Source: Dyella psychrodurans (GTDB lineage: Bacteria > Pseudomonadota > Gammaproteobacteria > Xanthomonadales > Rhodanobacteraceae). Taken from it: 64,000 nt of DNA. The notes below the pieces were generated by a model. It did not search any database. It was not told where the DNA came from and saw nothing but the letters and a program-made list of their open reading frames with translations. Position numbers and translations under genes: made by a program. Location of the stretch: positions 590,451-654,450 of the forward strand of contig NZ_QRBF01000001.1 of the NCBI RefSeq assembly GCF_003363265.1, in the 5' to 3' direction. Below, in pieces: positions 45,427 through 53,608 of this stretch. Within the stretch, counting starts at the first letter, position 1; the number at the start of each line of letters is the position of its first letter.

Positions 45427-45466
45427 GAGTGATATGCCTAAGGGAGCGATACGTGGACAGGCGACG

Positions 45467-46045
45467 TCACGGGGTCCGCTTGATGCGCGCATCGCGACGT
45501 TGCTTGGGGGAATGTGCGTGCGTCTGGCAGTTGTCTGCCATCTGCTTCAGGCCGCGCTGCAGTGCCTTGAGATCCGACTGACTGATGCCGCGAGTGATGG
45601 CATCGAGAATGTGTCGAGTGATGTCGATCGTGCGCCGAGCCATGCGCTTGGCGCGTTCGGTCAGCGCAATGCGCACGACGCGGCGATCTTCCGTACAGCG
45701 CATGCGCGTGAGCAGGCCGGACTTTTCCATGCCGTCCAGCGCATGGCTGACCGTGCTGGCGTTGACGCCGACGACCGCGGCCAGATCGTTGCCCAGCATG
45801 GCGGGCGCGGTCGCCAGCAACATCAGGATTTCGGCCTGGATGCCCGTGATGGCGAATTCTTCTTTCATGCGCTGCGTCGTGAGCCGCTTGAAGGCCGACG
45901 AGGTGCGCACCAGCGCGTGGGCAACGTGTTCGTGATGATCGCGCGTGGCCGAGCGGCGCGCGCCTGCCTGCTTGGCAGTCGCGCCGCGCCGGGATGCCGA
46001 CGCGAGCGCTTCAGTGAGGTGTTTGCGGGTTACGGAGGTATCCAC
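45467..46045 (-). CDS. MarR-family regulator of the EmrAB operon
   Basis: The 192-residue winged-helix protein has a long basic N-terminal extension (KHLTEALASASRRGATAKQ). Its HTH region is LGNDLAAVVGVNASTVSHALDGMEK, the wing RMRCTEDRRVVRIALTERAKR. It lies 41 bases upstream of the NodT gene and only 21 bases after the TetR stop. It likely represses the pump, but with so little space upstream its promoter must lie inside the TetR gene or be shared with it. Confidence 0.88.
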   Translation of the reverse strand: MDTSVTRKHLTEALASASRRGATAKQAGARRSATRDHHEHVAHALVRTSSAFKRLTTQRMKEEFAITGIQAEILMLLATAPAMLGNDLAAVVGVNASTVSHALDGMEKSGLLTRMRCTEDRRVVRIALTERAKRMARRTIDITRHILDAITRGISQSDLKALQRGLKQMADNCQTHAHSPKQRRDARIKRTP

Positions 46046-46066
46046 AGCTGCATACCGGCATGAAGG

Positions 46067-46657
46067 CTATGAGGCTGCCGAATCCACGGCAGCGATGGCG
46101 GCACGGCGGCCGGCTTCCAGAATGCGGTCGGACATCTGCGCGTCATCGACCGCGCGCGCAAGGATCATCGCGCCGACCATGCTGGACACCACGGACATCG
46201 CTTTCATCTCGCGCTGCCTGGGTTTGAGCGATTCGTCGAGCACCGAACCCACCAGCTTGACCATCTCGCTGATGCCTTCGGTCAGCTGCTCGCGCACAGG
46301 CCCTTCGCTGCGCCCTGCTTCAATGGCGACCGTGGTCAGCATGCATCCGCTCGCCACGTTGTCGCGGTGATGCGTGCTCAGGTAGCCATCAACCAGATCT
46401 TGCGTTCGTTCGCTGCTGCTCTGGCCGCTTGATTTGCGCAGACGCTCGCGCGTGCGTTCCAGTCCTGTTGCGAGCGCTTCGCGAACAAGGTCATCTTTCG
46501 ACTCGAAGTGGTTATAGAAACCACCCTGCGTCAAGCCGAGGTCGCTCATCAGGTTGGCGACGCCGACGGCAGCGATGCCTTCCTTTCGGAAACGCGCGGC
46601 AGCCGTTTCGATGATGCGTTGGCGCGTGGCTTCTTTATGTCCTTTTTCATAGCGCAT
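46067..46657 (-). CDS. TetR-family repressor
   Basis: The product has about 196 residues with an N-terminal TetR HTH: ATRQRIIETAAARFRKEGIAAVGVANLMSDLGLTQGGFYNHFESKDDLV. The C-terminal ligand domain contains ASGCMLTTVAIEAGR, as in the AcrR-like NemR/YcdC subgroup that senses electrophiles. ATG at 46657 follows CGAGGAGCC; the frame upstream to 46714 runs through the operator. It is divergent from the SDR-thiolase pair, and a 27-bp palindrome lies between them. Confidence 0.9.
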   Translation of the reverse strand: MRYEKGHKEATRQRIIETAAARFRKEGIAAVGVANLMSDLGLTQGGFYNHFESKDDLVREALATGLERTRERLRKSSGQSSSERTQDLVDGYLSTHHRDNVASGCMLTTVAIEAGRSEGPVREQLTEGISEMVKLVGSVLDESLKPRQREMKAMSVVSSMVGAMILARAVDDAQMSDRILEAGRRAAIAAVDSAAS

Positions 46658-46703
46658 GGGTGGCTCCTCGAAGAGTTGAACCTGCAAAGGTTGCAATTGA
46701 ATT

Positions 46704-46730
46704 ATGGCCATCATATTATATGACGACCAT
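46704..46730. promoter_or_regulatory. 27-bp palindromic operator for the TetR repressor
   Basis: ATGGCCATCATAT and ATATGACGACCAT flank one central T; reverse-complementing the second arm gives ATGGTCGTCATAT, matching the first at 11 of 13 positions. It lies between the divergent TetR and SDR genes, in a local AT-rich patch. TetR dimers bind such dyads, so both promoters are probably repressed from here. Confidence 0.7.
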
Positions 46731-46799
46731 CATGTAAAGACTCCCCGGCCACTTTTTTTGTGGCCAGCGCCCCTCCCCAACACGACGAGATCACGCATC

Positions 46800-47510
46800 A
46801 TGAATATCCAAGGCAAAACTGCCCTCGTAACCGGCGCCAACCGCGGCCTCGGCACGGCTTATGCGAAAGCGCTGCTCGCTGCCGGCGCGCGCAAGGTGTA
46901 CGCCGGCGCACGCGACCCCTCCACCGTCACCCTGCCTGGCGTCGTTCCGGTGAAGCTCGATGTCACCTCGCCCGAGGACGTTGCCGCCGCCGCGGCGCTG
47001 TGCAATGACGTGGACATCGTCGTCAACAACGCCGGCATCGCCATGATCGGTAGCACGCTGTTTGACGAGGAAAGCGAAAAGGCATTGCGCGCCCAGCTCG
47101 ACACCAACATGTGGGGCATCCTGAATGTCAGTCGCGCGTTCGCGCCCGTGCTGAGCGCCAACGGTGGCGGTGCCCTCGTCAACATGCTTTCCGTGTTGAG
47201 CTGGCTGAGCCGCCCGCACACGCTCACCTATTCCATCTCCAAGGCCGCGGCATGGGCGCTGACGAATGGGCTGCGCAACGAACTGCGTGATCAGGGAACG
47301 CTGGTTGTCGGCGTGCATGCCGGATTGATCGATACCGACATGGTCAAAAACCTCACAGGTCCGAAGAGCAGTGCCGAAGACATTGCACAGCGTGTGATCG
47401 AAGGTTTGCAGAACGGCGACGAAGAAGTCCTGGCCGACGGCGTCTCCCAACAGGTCAAGGCCAGCTTCGCCTTGTCGCCTTCTGCTTATCTGCGCGATCA
47501 ACGTGCCTGA
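46800..47510 (+). CDS. Short-chain dehydrogenase/reductase
   Basis: The product has about 236 residues with a classical SDR Rossmann fold: nucleotide motif TGANRGLGTAYA near residue 12, NNAGIA near 75, catalytic Ser in VNMLSVLSWLS and Tyr-x3-Lys in YSISKAAAW. The coenzyme loop with YAGARDPS suggests NADP use, by analogy. Substrate unknown. It overlaps or abuts the thiolase gene and is divergent from a TetR gene. ATG 46800 has a weak ribosome binding site. Confidence 0.9.
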   Translation: MNIQGKTALVTGANRGLGTAYAKALLAAGARKVYAGARDPSTVTLPGVVPVKLDVTSPEDVAAAAALCNDVDIVVNNAGIAMIGSTLFDEESEKALRAQLDTNMWGILNVSRAFAPVLSANGGGALVNMLSVLSWLSRPHTLTYSISKAAAWALTNGLRNELRDQGTLVVGVHAGLIDTDMVKNLTGPKSSAEDIAQRVIEGLQNGDEEVLADGVSQQVKASFALSPSAYLRDQRA

Positions 47511-47544
47511 TTCGACACGGAACCCCTACCCCACGGTGATTCCC

Positions 47545-48843
47545 ATGAAAACCATTCAACGTGTCGCCATTCTTGGCGGCGATCGTATTCCCTTTGCCCG
47601 TTACAACACGGCATACAAAGATCTCTCGAACAAGCAGATGTTCACCCAGGCGCTCACCGGATTGGTGCGCCGTTTCAATCTTCAGGGAAAGCGCATCGGC
47701 GAAGTGGTCGGCGGTGCGGTGCTCAAGCACGCGAAAGACTTCAATCTGACGCGCGAAAGCACGTTGAGCAGCGGCCTTTCGCCGCAAACGCCCGCCTACG
47801 ATCTGCAGCAGGCGTGCGCAACGTCGGTGCAGGCGACGGTCGCCGTCGCCAACAAGATTGCGCTGGGTCAGATCGAGGTGGGTATTGCGGGCGGTGTCGA
47901 CTCCGCTTCGGATGTACCGCTTGCTGTATCGGATGGACAGCGTTCGCTGTTCCGCGAGCTGTCGGCGGCGCGCACTGCCCTGCAGCGCTTCAAGGCGTGG
48001 AGTACGTTTCGCCCCGCCATGTTGAAGCCGTCCGTCGCAGACGTCGACGAGCCGCGCACCGGCCTGTCGATGGGCCAGCACACTGAACGCATGGTGCGCG
48101 AATGGAACATCAGCCGCGAGGAGCAGGACGCGCTCGCCCTGGCCAGCCATCGCAATGGTCTGGCCGCATATGAGCGCGGTTTCTACAAAGACCTCGTGAC
48201 ACCATTCGGCGGCCTCGAACGCGATGGCATTCTTCGCCCGGATACGTCGAAGGAACGCCTCGCCAAGCTCGCTCCCGCTTACGACAAAACCTCGGGATTC
48301 GGCACACTGACGGCAGGCAATTCCACGCCGCTTACCGATGGCGCATCCAGTGTGCTGCTGGCGAGCGAAGCCTGGGCGGTTGCCAACCGTCATCAGCCGT
48401 TGGCATGGTTTGTCGATGTCGAAACAGCGGCAGTCGACTTCTTCACGGAACAGGCCGACGGTTTGCTTATGGCACCCGCTTACGCCGTTGCGCGCATGCT
48501 CAAGCGCAACAATCTCTCGCTTGCCGATTTCGACTACTACGAAATCCACGAGGCTTTTTCCGGCCAGGTGCTTTGTACGCTCAAGGCCTGGGAAAGCGAC
48601 GCTTATTGCCGTGAACGACTGGGGCTGGATGGCGCACTCGGCTCCATCGATCGCAGCCGCCTGAATGTCAACGGCGGTTCCGTGGGCCTGGGACATCCGT
48701 TTGCGGCAACCGGCGCGCGCATCGTTGCCGCGGCGGCGAAACAGCTTGCCGAACATCGCGCGGCAACCGGCCGCTCGGGTCGTACGCTGATCTCGGTGTG
48801 CGCAGCGGGCGGCCTGGGTGTCGCCGCGATTCTGGAAGGTTAA
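47545..48843 (+). CDS. Acetyl-CoA C-acetyltransferase, FadI-like thiolase
   Basis: The product has about 432 residues and both thiolase halves. The catalytic Cys is in DLQQACATSVQATVAVA, the His in NVNGGSVGLGHPFAATGARI and the second Cys in VCAAGGLG; EIHEAFSGQVLCTLKAW is also typical. It cleaves or condenses acyl-CoA and acetyl-CoA. FadI-type enzymes work with a FadJ-like partner in fatty-acid oxidation, but here the neighbour is an SDR. A GTG at 47503 inside the SDR end is an alternative start; I used ATG 47545, which gives the family-typical MKTIQRVAILGG. Confidence 0.92.
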   Translation: MKTIQRVAILGGDRIPFARYNTAYKDLSNKQMFTQALTGLVRRFNLQGKRIGEVVGGAVLKHAKDFNLTRESTLSSGLSPQTPAYDLQQACATSVQATVAVANKIALGQIEVGIAGGVDSASDVPLAVSDGQRSLFRELSAARTALQRFKAWSTFRPAMLKPSVADVDEPRTGLSMGQHTERMVREWNISREEQDALALASHRNGLAAYERGFYKDLVTPFGGLERDGILRPDTSKERLAKLAPAYDKTSGFGTLTAGNSTPLTDGASSVLLASEAWAVANRHQPLAWFVDVETAAVDFFTEQADGLLMAPAYAVARMLKRNNLSLADFDYYEIHEAFSGQVLCTLKAWESDAYCRERLGLDGALGSIDRSRLNVNGGSVGLGHPFAATGARIVAAAAKQLAEHRAATGRSGRTLISVCAAGGLGVAAILEG

Positions 48844-48854
48844 TGAGTGTTGCG

Positions 48855-48888
48855 CGATAGCGTCAGCGGGCATGCCCTGACGCTATCG
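48855..48888. terminator. Bidirectional hairpin between convergent genes
   Basis: The arms CGATAGCGTCAG (48855-48866) and CTGACGCTATCG (48877-48888) form a perfect 12-bp stem, extended by a GGG/CCC pairing in the loop. It starts 12 bases after the thiolase stop and overlaps the last codons of the convergent DedA-rhodanese gene. Confidence 0.7.
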
Positions 48889-49855
48889 TTACGCTCGACA
48901 GGTCGATATTTTCCGTAGCAGGCAAGAATTGAATCTCGTAGCCCGCATCGGCCCACGCGTCCAGACCGCCCAACAGGGGACGCACGCGGCGATAACCCTG
49001 CATCATCAGGGTCTTTGCGGCCTTTGCGGCGGACACTTCATTCGGGCAACTGCAGTAGATCACCACGGCCCGGTCGATCGGCACGTGGTCAAGTTCCTGT
49101 TCGATGCCGCCGAGATTAACCATCACGGCGCCGGGGATGATTCGATTGTCGACGACGCGGGTGGCTTGCGAACGCACATCCACCACGACCGGTTCCTCGC
49201 CGCCCTCGATCATCCCGTGCAATTCATCGACCGTGATGCGCGCCAGGCGTAGCGACAGCAACAAACGCCGACGTTGCCACCACTTCACGAGGATATAGGC
49301 CATCAACAGCGCGCCGACGAATTCGATGGCGACGATGCCGGCGCTCGCCAGCATCATGAGCACGTGATCGATCTGCTGCGCGAAGACATAGCCCAATCCG
49401 ACCATCACACCGGCCCAGATCAGCGAACCGAGGCCGTCGAGAAATAGGAATACATGCGGCCGGAGCTTCAACGCGCCCACCATCGGCGGCGCAATGGTGG
49501 AAAGCCCCGGCACGAACTTGGCGATCAGCAGGATCTGCCCGCCCCAGCGCTGGAAACGCAGTTCGGACTGCTTCACGCAGGAATCGGGCGAAAGCGAAAT
49601 GCGGCACAGCGTGCGCAGCACCGCCGCCCCGAAATGACGTCCTGCCCAGTACCAGACCAGGTCGCTCAGCAGACAGGCAATCAACGCCACCAGCAACACC
49701 GGGACCAACGGCAGTTTGCCGGCCGAGATCAATGCGCCGGCTACCACCAGCGTTGGCACGGCCGGAAGCGGAGCACCGGCCTGCTCCACCAGCACATTGA
49801 GGAAGACCAGCAGTACGCCGTATTCCGCAATCAACTCGACAATCGTATGCGTCAC
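48863..49855 (-). CDS. DedA-family membrane protein fused to a rhodanese domain
   Basis: The 330-residue product has an N-terminal DedA (SNARE-associated) domain: helices near 10-60, the DedA glycine/proline motif GAPLPAVPTLVVAG, and KFVPGLSTIAPPMVGALKL with the conserved FxPGxR/L-like stretch. After a last helix (FVGALLMAYILVKWW), a rhodanese domain starts at about 205 (ITVDELHGMIEGGEEPVVVDVRS) with active-site Cys in VIYCSCPNEVSAAKAAKTL. DedA proteins support membrane lipid flipping and pH homeostasis. The start is GTG at 49855 with AGAGGG upstream. Confidence 0.88.
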   Translation of the reverse strand: MTHTIVELIAEYGVLLVFLNVLVEQAGAPLPAVPTLVVAGALISAGKLPLVPVLLVALIACLLSDLVWYWAGRHFGAAVLRTLCRISLSPDSCVKQSELRFQRWGGQILLIAKFVPGLSTIAPPMVGALKLRPHVFLFLDGLGSLIWAGVMVGLGYVFAQQIDHVLMMLASAGIVAIEFVGALLMAYILVKWWQRRRLLLSLRLARITVDELHGMIEGGEEPVVVDVRSQATRVVDNRIIPGAVMVNLGGIEQELDHVPIDRAVVIYCSCPNEVSAAKAAKTLMMQGYRRVRPLLGGLDAWADAGYEIQFLPATENIDLSSVTIASGHAR

Positions 49856-49949
49856 GGTCGTGACCCTCTGGCGGGATTCTCGTGTTACTCGATGTGCGCC
49901 ACTTTGGGGTGGCAGGCAGCGATTGCAAGCAGTTTACGCCAGCCAGAAT

Positions 49950-49981
49950 GAGGCGGGTGGCCTGCGGAGGGCACCCGCCTC
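49950..49981 (-). terminator. Terminator hairpin after aqpZ
   Basis: The arms GAGGCGGGTG (49950-49959) and CACCCGCCTC (49972-49981) form a perfect 10-bp GC-rich stem with a 12-base loop, 16 bases after the aqpZ stop on the minus strand. The U-run is weak. Confidence 0.65.
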
Positions 49982-49997
49982 GACCTATTTCCGGTGG

Positions 49998-50702
49998 TCA
50001 GGACTTGGCGGTGTCTTCCGCCAGCAAAAACTTGAAAATGAGGCCGCCCACGGCGCCGCCGATCAGCGGCACGACCCAGAACATCCACAGCTGCTGAACG
50101 GCCCAGGTGCCCTGGAACAGCGCCACACCGGTGCTGCGCGCCGGATTGACCGACGTATTGGTGACCGGGATGCTGATCAGGTGAATCACGGTCAGGGTCA
50201 GGCCGATGGCCAGCGGGCCGAACCCGGCAGGTGCCCGGCGATCGGTCGAGCCGTGAATGACAATGAGGAACATCGCGGTGAGCACGAACTCGCTCATCAT
50301 GCAGGCCGGCAGCGAAAACCCGCCCGGCGAATGCTCGCCATAACCATTGGACGCAAAGCCGCTCGTCGTCGCATCGAACCCGGCCTTGCCGCTGGCGATC
50401 ACGTACAACACCGCCGCCGCGGCGATGCCTCCGATGACCTGCGCAACGACATAGGGAACGACATCCTTGCCGCTGAAACGTCCACCGGCGAAAAGGCCGA
50501 CTGTGACGGCTGGATTGAAATGCGCACCGGAAATGCCGGCACAGGCGTAGGCCATCGTCACCACCGTAAGGCCGAACGCCAGCGCCACGCCCAGGAAGCC
50601 TATACCTAAGCTTGGGAAGGCGGCGGAGAGCACTGCACTGCCACAGCCTCCAAGTACCAGCCAAAAGGTTCCAAAAAACTCAGCAGACAGTCGCTTGAAC
50701 AT
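49998..50702 (-). CDS. aqpZ: Aquaporin Z
   Basis: The 234-residue protein has six membrane helices and both NPA loops: [13 protein letters not shown] and [16 protein letters not shown]. Starting [25 protein letters not shown] is very close to E. coli AqpZ (231 residues). It is a fast, selective water channel. ATG 50702 follows GGGAG at six bases. It is transcribed alone, with a hairpin terminator behind it. Confidence 0.96.
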   Translation of the reverse strand: MFKRLSAEFFGTFWLVLGGCGSAVLSAAFPSLGIGFLGVALAFGLTVVTMAYACAGISGAHFNPAVTVGLFAGGRFSGKDVVPYVVAQVIGGIAAAAVLYVIASGKAGFDATTSGFASNGYGEHSPGGFSLPACMMSEFVLTAMFLIVIHGSTDRRAPAGFGPLAIGLTLTVIHLISIPVTNTSVNPARSTGVALFQGTWAVQQLWMFWVVPLIGGAVGGLIFKFLLAEDTAKS

Positions 50703-50997
50703 GGTCGTCTCCCATCAATGAAGTAACTAGCGAATCACACATGCGAGGATTGCTGCGGACTTCCCTCGTCCGACGCCTTGCTGCCATGGGTCCCCCTTGC
50801 ACGACTGCCCCTGTACCCGATGGCTGCGTGCGTAATAGCACGGAGTTCGCCGATGCGGAAGTGGGAGCTGCTCCTGTCGCATCGGATGCGGGTGGGCAAA
50901 CAGCCAACGCAAACGGACGGCTAAACATCAAACCATGCACACTTTACGTTCACTTGACCACGGTCATTTGCCTTTGCTTTAAAGGCCCCGGATTGCG
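50703..50997. other. Intergenic region upstream of aqpZ
   Basis: About 295 bases with no gene. The part next to 50703 should hold the aqpZ promoter. The rest shows no repeat, motif or coding pattern that I could support. Confidence 0.5.
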
Positions 50998-51360
50998 TCA
51001 GCGACGCTTCTCACCCTTGCGCTTGCGTTCATCCATCTCTTCGCGGATGCGTTCGATGTTTTGGATGCGCACCACACTTCCGCTTCAGTGCCGCAGTTGT
51101 GCATGAAGCTGCCGGGAACGTCGTTGTCTGCGGTTGCGCGCAATACGCGCGCGAAATCGGCCCCTGAACGATCGATTTCCACCTTGGGATAAAGGTTGAT
51201 GTAGATATCCGGTGGCGCCTCCAAGGCAGCATGGCCGGTGACGCTTCCAGCGCGGCATCGCGATCGCTGCGGCGGAGGGTGTAGATGCCTGCATGCGACT
51301 CTGTCCCGACCCCGACCCGTTCGTGACATACGGCTCTTCATAACTCAAAAGCGGCACCAT
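50998..51360 (-). pseudogene. Frameshifted small gene, family not recognised
   Basis: On the minus strand one frame contains protein-like sequence (LEAPPDIYINLYPKVEIDRS followed by GADFARVLRATADNDVPGSFMHNCGTEAE). The expected C-terminus, VVRIQNIERIREEMDERKRK with GEKRR and TGA at 50998-51000, is in another frame. Removing one T from GAAGTGTGGTGC near 51082 would join them. Upstream, GIYTLRRSDRDAALEAS is in yet another frame, suggesting a second shift near 51240. Either the gene is decayed or the assembly has indel errors. Possible starts lie at 51341 or 51360. Confidence 0.5.
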
Positions 51361-51415
51361 CGCGCCCCGGCAAAAAAGCTAGGATGTCCGCGCGATCAAC
51401 CTCCGAGGCCATGGC

Positions 51416-52102
51416 ATGTCGACGGCTCACGACGATCTGGACAATGAGCACACCATTTTGCCCAGCTGGGAACGGAACGCTTACGCGTGGACACACAGCG
51501 TAAGAGACGGGCATATCGAAAGTCGGCGCATGGTGACCGATGGCGCCATCATCGATGTCATCCTGGATGGCGAGCCACGTTTCGTGCTCGATCTGGGCTG
51601 CGGCGAAGGTTGGTTGGTGCGCGCGCTTGCCGCGCGCAGGGTACGTGCCTTGGGGGTCGACGCGGTGTCGGATCTGGTCGCACAAGCCCGGGCGGCGGGT
51701 GGCGATTTCCGGTTGGCGTCCTACGAGGACATCATCGCTGGACGCCTGTCACTGCGGGCCGATACCGTGGCGTGCAATTTCGCCCTGCTCGGGAAGGATT
51801 CCGTGGAACGCCTGATGCCCGCCGTGGCATCGCTGCTCGAAGCAGGCGGACGCTTTGTGATTCAGACCGTGCACCCGCTTGTCGCAGGCGGCGACCATCC
51901 CTACAGCGATGGCTGGAGACAGGAAAACTGGACAGGATTCGGCGCGGCGTTCCCCTCGCCTGCTCCATGGTATTTCAGAACATTGGCCAGCTGGGTGGCG
52001 CTGTTTACGCGTTCCGGATGGCATCTTTGCGAGATGCGCGAACCCTTGCACCCGGGGACGGGACGTCCCGCTTCGGTGATTTTTGTCTTACGACGTCGTT
52101 AG
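51416..52102 (+). CDS. Class I SAM-dependent methyltransferase
   Basis: The 228-residue protein has a Rossmann methyltransferase core: FVLDLGCGEGWLVRALAARRV at about 57-75, GVDAVSDLVAQARAAG, an ADTVACNFALLG acidic segment and LLEAGGRFVIQTVHPLV. Methyl acceptor unknown. It starts ATG 51416 with GAGG nine bases upstream. It is a single gene between a decayed gene and HU, with no pathway context. Not close in sequence to the methyltransferase at 5650-6420. Confidence 0.85.
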   Translation: MSTAHDDLDNEHTILPSWERNAYAWTHSVRDGHIESRRMVTDGAIIDVILDGEPRFVLDLGCGEGWLVRALAARRVRALGVDAVSDLVAQARAAGGDFRLASYEDIIAGRLSLRADTVACNFALLGKDSVERLMPAVASLLEAGGRFVIQTVHPLVAGGDHPYSDGWRQENWTGFGAAFPSPAPWYFRTLASWVALFTRSGWHLCEMREPLHPGTGRPASVIFVLRRR

Positions 52103-52180
52103 GCAACACACCGCACATCACGATTGTGCACCAGCACAAAATCGGGATGCGCTGCCGGAAGGTAACGCATCCCGTTGGTT

Positions 52181-52211
52181 TCCAGGCCAGCCCATCAAGA
52201 GCCGGCCTGGA
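52181..52211 (-). terminator. Hairpin after the HU gene
   Basis: The arms TCCAGGCC (52181-52188) and GGCCTGGA (52204-52211) form a perfect 8-bp stem just beyond the HU stop, between convergent genes, so it may serve both. No U-run. Confidence 0.55.
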
Positions 52212-52218
52212 GCGAAGA

Positions 52219-52593
52219 TCAGAGTGCAGCGTCCTTGAGCTTCTTCAGCGGACGGATCTTGACCTTCACGGTGGCCGGCTTGGCAGCGAACCACTGTTCT
52301 TCCTTCGTGAAGGGATTGATGCCCTTGCGCTTCGGCTTGGCCGGAACGTTGACGGCGGTGATCTTCAGCAGACCAGGCAGAGTGAACATGCCGGCGCCCT
52401 TCTTGTGGATCGAGGCGTGGGCAGCACCCTCCAGCGCGGCGAGCACCGCACGCACGTCCTTGGATGCAACACCTGTCGACTCGGCCAAATGGGCCACCAG
52501 ACCGGACTTGCTCAAAACTTCCTTGATCGGCTTCGGAGCGGCGGCGGCTTTGGATGCCGACTTACCTTTTGCTGCCTTCTGCGTCTTTGCCAT
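52219..52593 (-). CDS. HU-family nucleoid protein with N-terminal Lys/Ala arm
   Basis: The 124-residue product has an HU fold (VLSKSGLVAHLAESTGVASKDVRAVLAAL, then GMFTLPGLLKITAVNVPAKPKRKGINPFT and the closing VKVKIRPLKKLKDAAL). The first 24 residues (AKTQKAAKGKSASKAAAAP) form a basic, disordered arm that ordinary 90-residue HU proteins lack. Such extended HU-like proteins occur in Xanthomonadales. It binds DNA and shapes the nucleoid. The DNA-binding arms keep the GINPFTKEEQ turn with its Pro that intercalates in DNA. Confidence 0.92.
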   Translation of the reverse strand: MAKTQKAAKGKSASKAAAAPKPIKEVLSKSGLVAHLAESTGVASKDVRAVLAALEGAAHASIHKKGAGMFTLPGLLKITAVNVPAKPKRKGINPFTKEEQWFAAKPATVKVKIRPLKKLKDAAL

Positions 52594-52733
52594 GGACTAC
52601 CCCATCGTTGTATTGGTTATTGAAATGCCTCTCGGCGAGCAGGAATGTAGGGGAAAATTGCTGTGGCGCCAACTAGCAAATGCAAAAAAACGCATAAAAG
52701 ATGCGTTTAGTAATGCCTGGGCCACCCCAAAAC

Positions 52734-53543
52734 CTAGTGAAGCAAGCTCTTTGCCAGCATAAACAGGGCAACTGCCACGATGACGGCGGCGAACAGAACA
52801 GTGAGCGCACCGCGCGTTTTGGACAATTTTTGAGCACCCGCCATACCAAGCCAGCCGCCGGCGATACCTCCGACAATGAATTCCAGTGCAAGCGTCCATT
52901 GCACCAATCCTGAAGCGGCATAGTTGAGCGCGGCCGTAGCGCCGAACGCACCGACGCAAAACAGCGACGTGCCGATCGCATCGATCATGGCCATGCCGCT
53001 GGCCAGGACCAGACCCGGCACGATGAGAAATCCACCGCCAATACCGAAGAAGCCTGCGAGCGCGCCTGCACCCAGCCCCACCAGCCCCAGGCGTGGAAAC
53101 ATGTGCTTGCGGGGATAGCCCGTTCCGTCGTGCCCGCGTCTTCCTCGCAGCATCAACACGGCGATCACCAGCATCAGCAGGGCGAACAGCATCAGCAAGC
53201 GCTGGCCGTCGACGATCTTGCCCAGGCTCGAACCCAGAAACGCGCCGATCACTCCCGTCGCGGCGAACGTAAAAGCCGCAGGCCAGCGTACATTCCCCGC
53301 ACGCGCGTGCGGGATCAGGTTGGCAAAGGCGTTGCTGGCCACGGCCAACGCGCTCGTCCCGATGGCCTTGTGCGGGTCATGCAGACCGACCACATAGAGC
53401 AACATCGGCACGGCCAATATCGAGCCGCCACCGCCGATCAGGGCCAGCGAAAAGCCTACGACGGACCCGCACAGAACGGACAGCACGTCTTGCATCGGGA
53501 ACCAGGAGGGCATGCCGGGGAATCGTCGAATGAATGCGCCCAT
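52734..53543 (-). CDS. TauE/SafE-family sulfite/organosulfonate exporter
   Basis: The 269-residue inner-membrane protein has about eight hydrophobic segments. The two halves each start with a glycine-rich loop (LALIGGGGSILAVPMLLYVVGLHDPHKAIGTSALAV and GALAGFFGIGGGFLIVPGLVLASGM), the TauE signature. Family members export sulfite or sulfoacetate-type anions. ATG at 53543 has AGGG four bases upstream; a later in-frame ATG at 53495 (MQDVLSV) is possible. No sulfur genes are adjacent. Confidence 0.88.
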   Translation of the reverse strand: MGAFIRRFPGMPSWFPMQDVLSVLCGSVVGFSLALIGGGGSILAVPMLLYVVGLHDPHKAIGTSALAVASNAFANLIPHARAGNVRWPAAFTFAATGVIGAFLGSSLGKIVDGQRLLMLFALLMLVIAVLMLRGRRGHDGTGYPRKHMFPRLGLVGLGAGALAGFFGIGGGFLIVPGLVLASGMAMIDAIGTSLFCVGAFGATAALNYAASGLVQWTLALEFIVGGIAGGWLGMAGAQKLSKTRGALTVLFAAVIVAVALFMLAKSLLH

Positions 53544-53608
53544 TAAACCCTAATCCATGGTGCAGCATCCGACTCCGTAACCCTCCCCTGCTGCCCCGGA
53601 GACTCTGC

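Noticed and set aside
53534-53608. Upstream start for the MBL protein at 53534
   Set aside because: It would put 25 Pro/Arg-rich residues before a good signal peptide; ATG 53609 has a ribosome binding site.
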